Assembly (NCBI GenBank): GCA_002722935.1
Contig: PBMX01000032.1
Coordinates: 1 to 37,256, forward strand
DNA: 37,256 bases
Origin: Phycisphaerae bacterium
Lineage (GTDB): Bacteria > Planctomycetota > Phycisphaerae > Phycisphaerales > SM1A02
Direction: 5' to 3'
The position numbers were made by a program, and so were the translations under genes. Positions 27,203 to 35,434 of the stretch are shown in pieces. The notes below the pieces were generated by a model. It was not told where the DNA came from. It made no database searches and was given only the letters and a program-made list of their open reading frames with translations. Positions within the stretch are counted from its first letter, which is position 1; each line of letters begins with the position of its first letter.

Positions 27203-28311
27203 GTGATCGACTTCCACCAGGCGCCGATTCCCTGCACTCGCCGGCCCTCCTGGTCTTCATGGGATCCGTGCGGCGAAACATCCAGTCGGTCATCGATGCC
27301 GTGGGGTCGTCCGATGCATGGCGACCGCACGTGAAGACCACGAAGATGGCCCCGGTCTTCACGGCGATGCTCGATGCAGGCATCCGGCACTTCAAGTGCG
27401 CCACGACCCGGGAACTGGAACACCTGCTCGGGACGATCCGGAACCATGGAACCGATGGGTGCGACATTCTCCTTGCCCACCATCTTCATGGACCCGCCCT
27501 CGAACGGGCCGCTGCCCTGGCCCGGGAAGATGATGCCATCCGCTGCGCCACCCTGGTCGAGGATCCTTCCGGACCAGAACGCGTCGACACGTCACTTTCT
27601 CTCTTCGTCGATGTCCACACCGGCATGGACCGAACAGGAATTCCGCTGGGCGACATCGAGCGGATGGAAGTCACCATCGCCGCATGCGGCGATCGGTTTC
27701 GCGGGCTCCATGTCTACGACGGTCAGTTCCACGGACTCGACCCGGATACGCGACGGCGGGCGGCCCACGCAACCTACGGGGAACTCCTGGGTGTACTGAG
27801 GACGCTTGGAATCAAGGGAGAACTCGTGACGTCGGGGACACCGACCTTCAGGGACGCCGTCGCCTACACGGGTTTCAGCGAGCATGAAGGCCTGGTCCAC
27901 CGTGTGTCACCTGGAACCGTCGTCTTCAATGATCTCAGGAGCGTCGAGGAACAACCAGACCTTGAACTCGAACACGCCGCCTGCATCCTGTCCCGGGTCG
28001 TATCCTCCCCCGCGACGGGAATCATCACCTGTGATGCAGGATCGAAATCGATCGCGGCCGAGGCTGGCAACCCCTGCGCCATCGTCGAAGGCATGCCCGG
28101 CATCGAGGCTCGTTCGCCAAGCGAGGAACATCTGCCCCTTGCATCGGGCCCAGGTCCTGCTCCCGATGTCGGCTCACTGCTGCTGCTGATTCCTCGACAT
28201 GTATGCCCGAGCGTGAACCTGCACGAGCGGGCCGTGCTCGTCGAGGATGACGGGTCCTGGTCGATCGTACCGGTCGATGCGAGGGCGCACGACCAGCTCC
28301 CGGTTTCATGA
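27199..28311 (+). CDS. PLP-dependent D-threonine aldolase / alanine racemase N-terminal family enzyme
   Basis: RPHVKTTKMAPVFTAMLDAGIRHFKCATTRELE (PLP lysine region), FVDVHTGMDRTGIPLG, VTSGTPTF, HECPS-like RHVCPSVNLHERAVLV metal-site motif. Confidence 0.88.
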   Translation: MSDRLPPGADSLHSPALLVFMGSVRRNIQSVIDAVGSSDAWRPHVKTTKMAPVFTAMLDAGIRHFKCATTRELEHLLGTIRNHGTDGCDILLAHHLHGPALERAAALAREDDAIRCATLVEDPSGPERVDTSLSLFVDVHTGMDRTGIPLGDIERMEVTIAACGDRFRGLHVYDGQFHGLDPDTRRRAAHATYGELLGVLRTLGIKGELVTSGTPTFRDAVAYTGFSEHEGLVHRVSPGTVVFNDLRSVEEQPDLELEHAACILSRVVSSPATGIITCDAGSKSIAAEAGNPCAIVEGMPGIEARSPSEEHLPLASGPGPAPDVGSLLLLIPRHVCPSVNLHERAVLVEDDGSWSIVPVDARAHDQLPVS

Positions 28312-31300
28312 ACCTGGAACGCGCACCTTCATGATCCCGTTCATCGTGGTCCAGTGACCCGGGTAGGTGCACACGTATACGTAGTCGCCGGGTTCCTCCG
28401 GGACCGTGAAGACGAGTTCCGCCGATGAGCGTGGTTCCACGATGGGGATCCAGTGCAGGACCTCCCTCATCTTCGGGACGTAGTGTCGAGCCTTGGCGTT
28501 CGTCGTCGTACCCAGCAGGGTCGCCTTGCGACCGATCTCCCTCAGGCTGCCCGGCGTGCCGATGACCAGGTTGTGCGGCTTGTCGTCCGGGTTGGTCAGG
28601 ACCAGTCGCACCGTCGCTCCGGCCTCGACGGTGAACTCCTTGATGTCGTAGTCCATCCGGTACGGAGCGGCGGCGAGTTCGATGGTCGGCACGCGAAGGG
28701 AGGCGAGCCGCCTGCCGAGGTTCGGCTCCCGGTCCGCGATCGCCATGGCCGCGACGAGCACCGGGTCATCCTGGGATTCCAATGGAATCGGTTCGACGAG
28801 TCCATGAATCACCTCGCCCAGCGACTCCGACCACGGCACGCTGCCGCCGGCCGCCAGGGTCTGCAGCGCGGCGATCCGGATCCGTCCGGAGGGATCATCG
28901 TTCAACACGTGGTGGACGGGTTCCTTCGACGCCGGCTGGTCGACTCGCTGCCAGGCCGTTCCCCGGCGATCATCGAGGATCGTCACCGTGTACCCGTCGA
29001 TGCGCTTCCAATAGGGTTCATCCTGTCGATTGTGGAGCACGATCTCATCGATCTCATGCATCGAGCCCAGGTCGAGTTCCCACCATGGATCAAGGCCGTT
29101 CTCGGTTGTGTGGGATTGTGAACCGCTTGCGTAGGAGGGACTGGCATCTCCATCGATGGCCCTCCCGGGAACTCCACCCCATGCCACGGATGACTGGGTG
29201 GCTGTCCCTTCCATCGCGATGTTCCTCCCGCCGGAATACACCTCGACCTCCGCCAGGGTCAACGGCTTCGAGCCGGGAAGGTCGATGCGCACGAAGCGAC
29301 CGGCTCGTGGTTGCTCGCCCTCGCCACTCGAGGTTCGCCATGCAAGTGGCTCAATGACATAGTCCGCGACCCGCAGGTTGGCCTCGTCCCGCAAGGGACC
29401 CTCGGGAAGCAGGCGGACCGCCTCGAGCCACCTTTGCACAGCCTGCTCGGAGACATCTGGTCCTTCCAATGGATCCAGTGCATTGCTGCGGGCGATCATC
29501 TCCGCCGACATGAGCGCGCGTCGAGTCGGTTCAAGTCGAGCCGCCTGCATGGCCGGGGTGAGACGCGATGCGATCGACTGCAGTTCGGATTGATCCATTG
29601 TTCCAAGGAGAAGTCCCGGCCGGCTTGATTCACCTGCCGTTCGGGCATCATCCCGGTTCAGCTCGAGAAGCCAGGCCTCGGCCGGTGTCACGCCTTCTTC
29701 CATTGCAACCGCTTCCATCGCCGCTCGACGTCGAGCCGGCGGAGCGTCCGATCGCCGAAGCAATGCACGCTCGACGGCCGGCAATGGCTGCATCCTGATG
29801 AGTTCACCGGTTGATACACCCGTCAACAGGTCATCGATCGCACCTGGATTCGCCTCGGCGTAGGGCCATCCTTCCTGCATGGCCACCGTCCAATGTGGCG
29901 CCAGTTCGACGATGGTCTCTTCGAGCACGTGATCAAGGGTCCGGTCACCCGGGTGCTGCGCAGCTTCCAGCGCGATCTCCGCACCTTCGAGGTTGTCGAG
30001 CCAGGAAGCCGCGACCACCGCCTCGAGGCGGACACGGGGAGTCGGATCGTTCGCCGCGGCGCGGAGCAGGTCCGGAGCATCCGGTACACGATCCGCCCAC
30101 GCCGAGAGAGCACGCACCGCGGCTGCACGGGCGCGGGGATCCGGGCTCTGGAGGATGCCACGGAGATATTCGGCATCCACGACATCGTGGTTCTGCAGCA
30201 CCCAGAGGGCCTCGAGGCGGTCATGCTCGCCGGCGCCGGGGCGTGAGGACCATTCCATGACCGCCGCAACCACTTCACTCCTTGGCTTTCTCCTGAGCGC
30301 CAGCCTCGCTCGATCGCGTGTTCGACGCTCCGGGTGTTCCAGGACCGTGAAGAGTTCCCCGGTGCTCATCCCGGAGACGTCGATCACATCCGACAGGGGT
30401 GCATCGGTGCGGACAAGGCGCCAGATTCGACCATGTGCATGGTCACGATTCGGATCACGGAGCGAGTGCTGCATGTGCCCGATGAGCGGGTTGTACCAGT
30501 CCACGAACCAGAGGGCTCCATCCGGGCCGACCTGGATGTCGCATGGACGGAACAAGGGGTCATCCGATACCAGGAGATCACGTTCGAAACTCCCCTTGAT
30601 GCCCGAGCCGGCGTCCGACAGGCCATGCTGCCTGATGCCCCGCAAGGTGATGACATTCGTAAGGAGGTAGTCGCCCTGGAGCTCCTCCCCGAGATGCTCG
30701 CTTGAAACAACCTCGCATCCCCCCGTCGGACGGATGCTCTTGTCGTCGAACGAAGGCACGCCACGATGCTTTCGGTCGTAACTCATCCTCGATGCGATGT
30801 TCGCCCCGAGGTAGTTCGCACCACCGGAGGCGTCGGCGACATAATCCTGTCCCCAGTCGTCGAAGACATGGCCCCAGGGATTGGCGAAAGCGTACGAAAC
30901 GTGGACCCTCACCTTGCCCGTGGTCGGCTCATAGCGGAAGACCGCCCCGTTCTTGACCCGGACCGGGCCATGCGGGGTCTCGACCTGTGAATGATGGAAT
31001 GTCCCCTCCTGGAAATACAGGCCGCCTCCTGGACCCCACTCGAAGGCGCTCAAGGCGTGATGACTGTCCTCGGTGCCGAATCCATGCAGGACGACCTCCC
31101 TCGTATCCGCCTTCCCGTCGCCATCGGTGTCCTGGAGAAAGACGAGGTTCGGTTGCGCAGCGACGTAGGCACCTCCGTCTCCCAGTTCGAAACCGGTGGG
31201 AACATGGAGCCCTTCCGCGAACACATCGCAGTAATCGGCCCGCCCATCGCCATCGACGTCCTCGAATACCAGGAGCTTGTCTTCCGGTTCCACCCCCGGC

Positions 31301-32553
31301 AGGTACTGGGGATAGGTCGGAATGGCGAGTACCCAGAGTCGCCCCTGTTCGTCGAATGAAAGAGAGACGGGGTTGGCCAGTTCCGGGAAGTCCTGTTCGC
31401 TGGCAAAGCAGTGCAGTTCGTATCCTTCAGGTACCTGGAAGCCGGCCTTCGTACCTGGGGGATCACGGAACACGATGTCCGGCCCGGCATAGTTGCTCTC
31501 GATCTCGACGAGTTCACCGGTGTCTTCATCATCAATCGGTCCCGGATCACGACCTGCCGCGAGTGCATGCACGCGTTCATCTCGGTGTGCAACCATCTCA
31601 TCGAGTTTCGACATCTCGGCCGGGAAGTTCACCACGCCGAAGGGGTTCTTCCGTCCGCCCATGACGTAGTAGGAATTGATTGGACGGTAGCGGTAGAAGT
31701 ACTGCCGGTTCTTCTCGATGACGGCCTCCCGAAGGGGTTCGAGGCGTTCCCAGTCGGTCTCGGAGTCCTTCGATGGTCGATCATGTGCCCCTGGATCGAA
31801 TGCCGAATGGAAGAGCTGCTCACTGATCAGGCTGTTGCCCGTCTCCGTGAGGTGAATGCCGTTGATCGTGAAATGCGGTCCGATGGGGATATCCCAGAGC
31901 TTCATCGACGGCTCATGGAGGTCGACGAACCGGACTCCCTGCTCTGCCGCGACCTGGCGCATCGATTCGGTGTAGGCCGCGAGATCCACGTTGTGGGACG
32001 TGCCGTCCGGGAAGTTGCCCCCGATGTCCTCATGGGCGATCGGTGAAACCAGGATGATCTCCGGCTCGGCCCCTCCGGGCTTGAGATCCCGCATCGAGAT
32101 GATGAAATCCCGCAGGGACTCTTCGAAGGCCGGTCGGCCCGCTTCCCCCGAAAAGGACTCGTTCATCCCGAAGCAGGCGATGATGACATCCGCCTGCTCC
32201 TGCAGGAGGTACTCCTCCATGGTGCCGAAGTCGAGTGGCCGAGGCTGAAGTGAAGGCGTATCACCCGACCAGCCGAGATTGCGGACGATCAATCCATGCT
32301 CCGGGTACGCAGACTGCAACAGTGCCTCAAGATGCCCGAAATGGGCCATTCGCTCAGCAAAGGTATTGCCGACGATGGCGATCCGATCTCCCTTGGAAGG
32401 CACGAGGGGGCCGTCGGGTGCTTCCCTCGCCATTCCATGGCCATGTCCATGGCCATGAGAGGAAACAGCAGCTGAATCCTCGTGGCTCCCGCCCCCGCAT
32501 CCAGGCAGGAACAGGGTTGCCGCCACCACCAGGGAAGGCCATCTGCATCGCAT
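28306..32553 (-). CDS. Multidomain lipoprotein: SGNH/GDSL hydrolase, PVC-type dehydrogenase-like propeller, HEAT repeats, discoidin-like domain, C-terminal cupredoxin
   Basis: Lipobox LFLPGC; VRNLGWSGDT...ACFGMNES (SGNH); GYELHCFASEQDFPELANPVSLSFDEQGRLWVLAIPTYPQ...GPDGALWFVDWYNPLIGHMQHS (PVC); HEAT-like Arg/Ala repeats; GRNIAMEGTATQSSVAWGGVPGRAIDGDAS (F5/8-C); PHNLVIG...VYVCTYPGHWTTMNGIMKV (blue copper). Confidence 0.88.
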   Translation of the reverse strand: MRCRWPSLVVAATLFLPGCGGGSHEDSAAVSSHGHGHGHGMAREAPDGPLVPSKGDRIAIVGNTFAERMAHFGHLEALLQSAYPEHGLIVRNLGWSGDTPSLQPRPLDFGTMEEYLLQEQADVIIACFGMNESFSGEAGRPAFEESLRDFIISMRDLKPGGAEPEIILVSPIAHEDIGGNFPDGTSHNVDLAAYTESMRQVAAEQGVRFVDLHEPSMKLWDIPIGPHFTINGIHLTETGNSLISEQLFHSAFDPGAHDRPSKDSETDWERLEPLREAVIEKNRQYFYRYRPINSYYVMGGRKNPFGVVNFPAEMSKLDEMVAHRDERVHALAAGRDPGPIDDEDTGELVEIESNYAGPDIVFRDPPGTKAGFQVPEGYELHCFASEQDFPELANPVSLSFDEQGRLWVLAIPTYPQYLPGVEPEDKLLVFEDVDGDGRADYCDVFAEGLHVPTGFELGDGGAYVAAQPNLVFLQDTDGDGKADTREVVLHGFGTEDSHHALSAFEWGPGGGLYFQEGTFHHSQVETPHGPVRVKNGAVFRYEPTTGKVRVHVSYAFANPWGHVFDDWGQDYVADASGGANYLGANIASRMSYDRKHRGVPSFDDKSIRPTGGCEVVSSEHLGEELQGDYLLTNVITLRGIRQHGLSDAGSGIKGSFERDLLVSDDPLFRPCDIQVGPDGALWFVDWYNPLIGHMQHSLRDPNRDHAHGRIWRLVRTDAPLSDVIDVSGMSTGELFTVLEHPERRTRDRARLALRRKPRSEVVAAVMEWSSRPGAGEHDRLEALWVLQNHDVVDAEYLRGILQSPDPRARAAAVRALSAWADRVPDAPDLLRAAANDPTPRVRLEAVVAASWLDNLEGAEIALEAAQHPGDRTLDHVLEETIVELAPHWTVAMQEGWPYAEANPGAIDDLLTGVSTGELIRMQPLPAVERALLRRSDAPPARRRAAMEAVAMEEGVTPAEAWLLELNRDDARTAGESSRPGLLLGTMDQSELQSIASRLTPAMQAARLEPTRRALMSAEMIARSNALDPLEGPDVSEQAVQRWLEAVRLLPEGPLRDEANLRVADYVIEPLAWRTSSGEGEQPRAGRFVRIDLPGSKPLTLAEVEVYSGGRNIAMEGTATQSSVAWGGVPGRAIDGDASPSYASGSQSHTTENGLDPWWELDLGSMHEIDEIVLHNRQDEPYWKRIDGYTVTILDDRRGTAWQRVDQPASKEPVHHVLNDDPSGRIRIAALQTLAAGGSVPWSESLGEVIHGLVEPIPLESQDDPVLVAAMAIADREPNLGRRLASLRVPTIELAAAPYRMDYDIKEFTVEAGATVRLVLTNPDDKPHNLVIGTPGSLREIGRKATLLGTTTNAKARHYVPKMREVLHWIPIVEPRSSAELVFTVPEEPGDYVYVCTYPGHWTTMNGIMKVRVPGS

Positions 32554-32559
32554 CAGGCC

Positions 32560-32568
32560 ATGGTATCA
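32560..32568 (-). promoter_or_regulatory. Candidate extended -10 (TGATACCAT) immediately upstream of the mosaic lipoprotein ATG
   Basis: Minus strand CCTGATACCAT-GGCCTG-ATG; only 6 nt between the hexamer and the start. Confidence 0.4.
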
Positions 32569-32754
32569 GGCCTCAAGGCACCCCTGCTGCTGGTTCAAAT
32601 CGTCTCTGAATGGGTCCCCAGAGGCCACTCTCGTCGAAATGTGCTCCTTTTTCAAAGACGTGCTGACAGGTTCGCTCTCTGGGTGCAGAAGCAACGTGAG
32701 AGAGCCCCCAACGGCTGGCCACATCGAGCCGGCCCCAAGCGAGATGAGAGCATC

Positions 32755-34827
32755 ATGAACTACTCAAGCACGAAATCGAACCTGAAGAAATGTGCAAGCC
32801 TCGCCGCCATCGCGGTAACGGCTTCCTTCGCAATGGCAAACAACACCACCGAGCCGGGAGCATGCTGTGTTCCGCAGGCCGATGGTGGCTACCTCTGCTA
32901 CGTCCTGACCGAGAGCAACTGTGAACACCAGGGTGGGTACTACTACGGGAACGGGACCTCCTGCTCGGATCCGTTCGTGGAATGCGAATCGGCCGAGGAA
33001 CCGGGAGCATGCTGTGTTCCACAGGATGATGGAACACTGCTCTGCTACGTCATCACATCCCAGGATTGCCAGGCACAGAATGGGTTCTACTACGGTGATG
33101 GAACCTCATGCACCGACCCGTTCGTTGAATGTGATGAACCCCAGAGTCATCGAGGAGCCGGCTGCTTCGAGGACGCCTCCGGGAACCTGACCTGCCAGAT
33201 GCTGTACGAGAACGAATGTCTCGATCTCATGGGCACCTGGTATGGCCAGAACGTCACCTGCAGTGATCCACAGGTGAACTGCGTCGTGGTCAATGAGGAA
33301 GGCGCCTGCTGCTACGAGTTCGACAACATCTGGATCTGTGACGTAATGATCGAGGAATTCTGCGTCGACCTTGATGGATTCTGGTACGGACCAGGCATCA
33401 ACTGCAGCAATCCCCAGGTCGAATGCTACAACGAACCTGTCGACGAATGCGAGATCCATGAGGCCTCGAATTGCGCTGGTCGGCCCCGCTACGCCGACCC
33501 CGAGTATTCCCAGGTCTTCGGTGATGGCCGCGTCGCCGTCGAAACCGCTGCACCCTCGATCCTCGGTGGCCAGGTCGTCACGGTCTTCGACCTGACCAAC
33601 CTGAATCTTGCTCCGAATGACAGCTGGTTCTCGATCAATCGCTACAGCGATCCGGACTGGTCAAGCCAGATCCTCGGCAGCATCTTCGGCCTGGCCGTCG
33701 ATGGCGACGGGAACATCTTCGTCACCGCTACGAAGAGCTGGAACAACGACTGGCCCGGAATCGGAGGCTGGGGAGCCGTCTATCGACTCGACCACCTCAC
33801 CGGCGATGTCACCGTATTCGCGACACTTCCAAATACAGGTGCTTCCCTCGGGAACATCACCTGGGACTGTGACAACAACCAGTTCTTCGTCTCAAGCATG
33901 GAAGACGGACTTGTCTACCGGCTCGACGCCTCCGGTGCGATCCTCGACAAGTTCGATCATGGTACGCCCTGGACCGGCAGCCCCGGACCAGCCGCGCTTG
34001 GTGACCGGGTCTGGGCCGTCGAAGTCCATGGTGGTCGCCTCTACTACTCCGTCTGGAACGAGGATCGACTCAACAAGTCGGCGACGGAAGCCAACCAGAT
34101 CTGGTCGGTGGCACTCGATGCATCCGGTCAGCCCACCGGCGCAGAGCGACTCGAAGTCGACATCCCCGGGTACTACAAGAGTGGCCAGACGGAATACAGT
34201 TCACCCGTCTCCGACATCCGGTTCACCCACTACGGTTCCATGCTCCTCGCCGAACGAAGCATGAACGGCTGGACCAATCTCACCGCCCATGACGCCCGTG
34301 CCCTCGAGTTCGAGTGCGTGGACGGTGTCTGGATCACCGATGTCAATCGGTTCCACGTCGGCGACAACATGGCCTTCAACCCCGGCCACAACGCCTCCGG
34401 CGGCATCGATGCCATCCCCGAGCAGCTCTTCGCTTCAGGTGATGCACTCGACCTGGGATCACCCGACACGATCTACGGATTCCAGGTGCTCCCGATGTCC
34501 GGTGGAAACGTCACCAACAGCAAGATCGTCGACTACCAGGACAACCTGACCGTCCAGGACAAGACCCTCATCGGCGACCTCGTAGTCACTCCCGAGCGGG
34601 AAACCTGCCCCGGCGATACCAACGGCGACCTGGTCATCGACATCACCGACCTGCTGATCGTGATCGGTGACTGGGGCCCCTGCGGGAATCCCGGAGGCTG
34701 CCCCGGTGACATCGACGGCAACGGCGTCGTCAACGTCATCGACCTCCTTGCAGTCATCGCCAACTGGGAGATCCCTGCTGAGTCCAACCCATGCATGCGA
34801 GGGGGAGAGTGCGCCCCGGCCGAGTAA
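32755..34827 (+). CDS. Secreted Cys-rich GACC-repeat protein with beta-propeller-like centre and C-terminal dockerin
   Basis: Signal peptide CASLAAIAVTASFAMA; four ~49-aa Cys-rich repeats; C-terminal CPGDTNGDLVIDITDLLIVIGDWG...CPGDIDGNGVVNVIDLLAVIANWE. Start at 32755 rather than 32482. Confidence 0.8.
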   Translation: MNYSSTKSNLKKCASLAAIAVTASFAMANNTTEPGACCVPQADGGYLCYVLTESNCEHQGGYYYGNGTSCSDPFVECESAEEPGACCVPQDDGTLLCYVITSQDCQAQNGFYYGDGTSCTDPFVECDEPQSHRGAGCFEDASGNLTCQMLYENECLDLMGTWYGQNVTCSDPQVNCVVVNEEGACCYEFDNIWICDVMIEEFCVDLDGFWYGPGINCSNPQVECYNEPVDECEIHEASNCAGRPRYADPEYSQVFGDGRVAVETAAPSILGGQVVTVFDLTNLNLAPNDSWFSINRYSDPDWSSQILGSIFGLAVDGDGNIFVTATKSWNNDWPGIGGWGAVYRLDHLTGDVTVFATLPNTGASLGNITWDCDNNQFFVSSMEDGLVYRLDASGAILDKFDHGTPWTGSPGPAALGDRVWAVEVHGGRLYYSVWNEDRLNKSATEANQIWSVALDASGQPTGAERLEVDIPGYYKSGQTEYSSPVSDIRFTHYGSMLLAERSMNGWTNLTAHDARALEFECVDGVWITDVNRFHVGDNMAFNPGHNASGGIDAIPEQLFASGDALDLGSPDTIYGFQVLPMSGGNVTNSKIVDYQDNLTVQDKTLIGDLVVTPERETCPGDTNGDLVIDITDLLIVIGDWGPCGNPGGCPGDIDGNGVVNVIDLLAVIANWEIPAESNPCMRGGECAPAE
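32857..33435 (+). repeat. Four tandem ~147-150 nt coding repeats (Cys-rich GACC modules)
   Basis: Repeat starts at 32857, 33004, 33154 and 33301; the first two share the exact 20-mer ccgggagcatgctgtgttcc 147 nt apart. Confidence 0.85.
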
Positions 34828-34848
34828 TCGGCCGGGGCGTTGCTGTTG
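34812..34848 (+). terminator. Very strong intrinsic-terminator-like hairpin overlapping the end of the dockerin gene
   Basis: CGCCCCGGCCGA (34812-34823) - GTAA - TCGGCCGGGGCG (34828-34839), then TTGCTGTT. Confidence 0.75.
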
Positions 34849-34875
34849 GGCAGATGGGTGTTTGAAGGCTAGCAT
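34846..34875 (+). promoter_or_regulatory. Candidate promoter for the DUF4212-symporter operon
   Basis: TTGGGC (34846-34851) - 18 nt - TAGCAT (34870-34875). Confidence 0.4.
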
Positions 34876-34912
34876 GGCTGTCGCGAAACAGGCCATCCGC
34901 CGGAATCCAACC

Positions 34913-35431
34913 ATGAAGCTGCCGGGTCACTCCCTCCTGAAATGCTGCACGCTCCAAACTGCATGCTTGCTTGCATGCCTCCTCCTTGCAGGCTGCGCAT
35001 CGACTCCCGAGGTCACGCAGGGGCAGGACATCGCCGATCCAGCCACCATCGAAGCGGTGACGCCCATCGAGGAACACGAAGGGGCGCCCTGGGGCTGGGT
35101 CTTCTGGTTCCTGTGCGGAGTGGTGATTCTCATGATGGTCGTGGACCGGATGAAACCCGGTGAAGCGGACCAGGACACCCCGGCGAAGCGCTGGTTCCGG
35201 GCGAACCTGAAGGTCATCATCGTGCTGCTGTCCATCTGGGCGATCGTCTCATTCGGATGCGGCATTCTCCTGGCCCCGTGGCTGAACCAGTTCAACCTCC
35301 CCGGCACCGGCTACAAGCTGGGCTTCTGGTTCGCCCAACAGGGATCGATCTACGTCTTCGTCCTGCTGATCTTCGCCTACGTCCTCATCATGAATCGACT
35401 GGATCGACGCCATGGCGTCGAGGAGGACTGA
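34913..35431 (+). CDS. Lipoprotein/TM-extended DUF4212 (solute:sodium symporter small subunit) protein
   Basis: C-terminal ANLKVIIVLLSIWAIVSFGCGILLAPWLNQFNLPGTGYKLGFWFAQQGSIYVFVLLIFAYVLIMNRLDRRHG matches DUF4212 style; N-terminal lipobox LLLAGC plus an extra TM helix. ATG 34874 is an alternative start. Confidence 0.82.
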   Translation: MKLPGHSLLKCCTLQTACLLACLLLAGCASTPEVTQGQDIADPATIEAVTPIEEHEGAPWGWVFWFLCGVVILMMVVDRMKPGEADQDTPAKRWFRANLKVIIVLLSIWAIVSFGCGILLAPWLNQFNLPGTGYKLGFWFAQQGSIYVFVLLIFAYVLIMNRLDRRHGVEED

Positions 35432-35434
35432 CCC

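Noticed and set aside
32589-32605. GGTTCAAATC, resembling a tRNA T-loop
   Set aside because: Flanking bases do not form a T-stem and no acceptor, D or anticodon arms could be found on either strand.
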